From the NCBI GenBank assembly GCA_903862425.1, contig CAIOYC010000037.1, forward strand, positions 1-64,000: 64,000 nt of DNA. The letters run 5' to 3'. Below the pieces are notes generated by a model. The model saw nothing but the letters and a program-made list of their open reading frames with translations. It was not told where the DNA came from and did no database searches. The position numbers were made by a program, and so were the translations under genes. Source of the DNA: an uncultured Caulobacterales bacterium (GTDB lineage Bacteria; Pseudomonadota; Alphaproteobacteria; Caulobacterales; Caulobacteraceae). The stretch's first letter is position 1; each line of letters opens with the position of its first letter. Shown one piece after another: positions 62,728 to 64,000 of this stretch.

Positions 62728-64000
62728 ATGCGTACCTTTGATCTTGCTTGGTATCAACTTCAACGCGCAGATTCGCCCGTAGATCGGCTTGGCGGATTCA
62801 GCCATTTCAGAGAGGTGGGGAGCATTGCTTGGTGCTCTCCATCGCCACTGTTTGATGTAGCATTTTATCTGCGCCAAGCCGGCCCAGCTGCGTTTGCTTC
62901 GCCTTACGCCCACTATGAGAACCATGGCGCCGCAGACAATCTGAGCCCGCACCCACTCATCGATGCGCCGGCCTATCGACAGGCGCATGGCTTGGCTACC
63001 CAGGTCGAGATACTCGCCTACGCCGCCGCCAATCCTGACGCCCCTCCACTCAATGACCTTTTTGATCAGGGCTGGTACGAGCAGCAGCGAGGCCAAAGCT
63101 TCGTGTCGTCGTTTGACGCCTTTGCGGACTACGTCGCCGTCGGCCAGGCGCGCGACATGAGTCCATTTTCCTTGTTCGATCCCGTCTACTACAGAAGCCA
63201 TAGCCCATTCCTGACCACCTGGCCGTTTGAGGACTATTGGACAGGCGCCCCCGACTCCAAGCTCTGCGGTTTTCCACTCGCCGACCCTGTATTCCTGAAA
63301 GGATGTGAGAGCGTTAGCGAGCAGGCGACTTGGGGCGCGGCCCAGCCTCCTATCAGCCGGCTACTCGATCCTTTTGAGAAGAGTTTCTCGGTTGAATTCT
63401 CGCTCAACACCTATCTAGGCCGCATTGTGCGTACTGGGTTGCAAACGATCCTGCACAGCGCGGCAGCGGTCGCGAATAAGTCGCCAAGGCCGCAGGACCC
63501 CACAGTCGCTGCGGAACAATGGGAGGCGCCGCTCCCGGCCGACCATGGCCAACCCAGACACGCCGTGCTTACGTCTATCCCTTCTACTGTTCGTCTCGAT
63601 GCCGAAAACGTCGATCTCCTTATCATCGGCTCTTGTCGAGCTCTCTCAGATGACACGGTAAGGCGTCTGGCGATCCTTGCCGGTCTGCCAGGTGTGGGCA
63701 TGGTGGGGGGCTTAAACGACGCGGATAGGAAGCCCGGCGCCCATCGCCACGCGATCGTGCCCTTTCGTTCGCTCTTTGCGATTAACCGAGAGACCCTCAG
63801 AGCCAGCGGCGGTTTTGACCCTGATTTCGCCTCGGCGTCAGCAGCGAGCGCAGACCTCGCGCTGCGACTTTCGGAGCGAGGATTCCGCAACCTTGAAATG
63901 ATCGTGGCGCCTGAGCTCGGCCCCATCCCCAAAATGCGAGATATGATCGATTCAATACTTCTCTTTGATCGTCACGCCGCCAAACTTAAGATTTTCGAAA
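62728..64000 (+). CDS. Large glycan-cluster protein, possible glycosyltransferase, cut by the window edge
   Basis: ATG 62728 opens a frame with no stop for at least 424 codons to the right edge. It begins 35 bases after gmd. Its first 180 residues have repeated aromatic motifs (FDVAFYLRQAG, YAHYENHGAA, FDQGWYEQQRGQ, FDPVYYRSH), reminiscent of proteins that carry short F-D-x-x-Y-Y-type modules ahead of glycosyltransferase domains. Later, LFAINRETLRASGGFDPDF and ADLALRLSERGF resemble the acceptor-side end of a GT2 domain. The frame uses coding-like composition throughout, and the antisense frames here are shadows. The C-terminus lies outside the window. Confidence 0.8.
   Translation, partial: MRTFDLAWYQLQRADSPVDRLGGFSHFREVGSIAWCSPSPLFDVAFYLRQAGPAAFASPYAHYENHGAADNLSPHPLIDAPAYRQAHGLATQVEILAYAAANPDAPPLNDLFDQGWYEQQRGQSFVSSFDAFADYVAVGQARDMSPFSLFDPVYYRSHSPFLTTWPFEDYWTGAPDSKLCGFPLADPVFLKGCESVSEQATWGAAQPPISRLLDPFEKSFSVEFSLNTYLGRIVRTGLQTILHSAAAVANKSPRPQDPTVAAEQWEAPLPADHGQPRHAVLTSIPSTVRLDAENVDLLIIGSCRALSDDTVRRLAILAGLPGVGMVGGLNDADRKPGAHRHAIVPFRSLFAINRETLRASGGFDPDFASASAASADLALRLSERGFRNLEMIVAPELGPIPKMRDMIDSILLFDRHAAKLKIFE

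Noticed and set aside
62698-63932. Minus-strand frames at the right edge (for example 62698-63201 and 63411-63932)
   Set aside because: They are antisense to the uninterrupted plus-strand frame from 62728, which has better coding character and operon position.

Overview
The window is GC-rich, densely coded DNA from an alphaproteobacterium, most likely a member of the Caulobacteraceae (Caulobacter or Phenylobacterium type). The evidence is a CpdR-like single-domain regulator divergent from an N-formylglutamate amidohydrolase, a DUF6481-type protein, TonB-dependent receptors, and a PrtD/RsaD-type secretion locus beside GDP-sugar genes. This placement is inferred from gene content, not from a marker gene.

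Region 1 (1-27 kb) is mostly chromosomal backbone: an IorA/IorB-type molybdenum hydroxylase with a secreted hydrolase, a class I cytochrome c, an FAD-dependent oxidoreductase, MsrA and a membrane-bound PQQ glucose dehydrogenase. A metal/redox module follows: a multicopper oxidase and outer-membrane protein diverge from cytochrome b561, a VIT1/CCC1 transporter and an OmpR/sensor-kinase pair. Next come a TonB-dependent receptor, two tandem class A acid phosphatases (the second frameshifted), tRNA-Ser(CGA), UDP-glucose dehydrogenase, a decayed PaaI thioesterase, the amidohydrolase and CpdR. From 24.8 to 27.3 kb lies a ruined phage-type recombination operon (ERF annealing protein, YqaJ exonuclease, one unknown gene), preceded by helically spaced AACAGGGAA repeats and followed by tRNA-Val(GAC).

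Region 2 (27.5-64 kb) looks like a surface-polysaccharide and type I secretion island starting at that tRNA. It holds a complete type I exporter (ABC ATPase, HlyD adaptor, TolC-like protein) and three likely cargoes with related C-termini: an M10 serralysin-like metalloprotease, a GH16 glycan hydrolase of 1271 residues, and a calcium-binding RTX protein split by a frameshift. The protease and the GH16 protein also share an unusual tandem repeat built around an E-Q-D-G-[FY] core. Around them are sugar- and methyl-transfer genes (FkbM, TylF, GT61, polysaccharide pyruvyl transferase, GT2 and OGT/GT41-like giants, SGNH hydrolase), an IS5-family element, and GDP-mannose dehydratase with GDP-fucose synthase. 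The last gene runs off the right edge.

Inferred working model: the island makes a fucose-type, pyruvylated and methylated surface glycan, and the exporter releases enzymes that trim or remodel it. Several genes outside the decayed phage block carry single-base frameshifts. These may be true pseudogenes or sequence errors, and the sequence alone cannot tell which.
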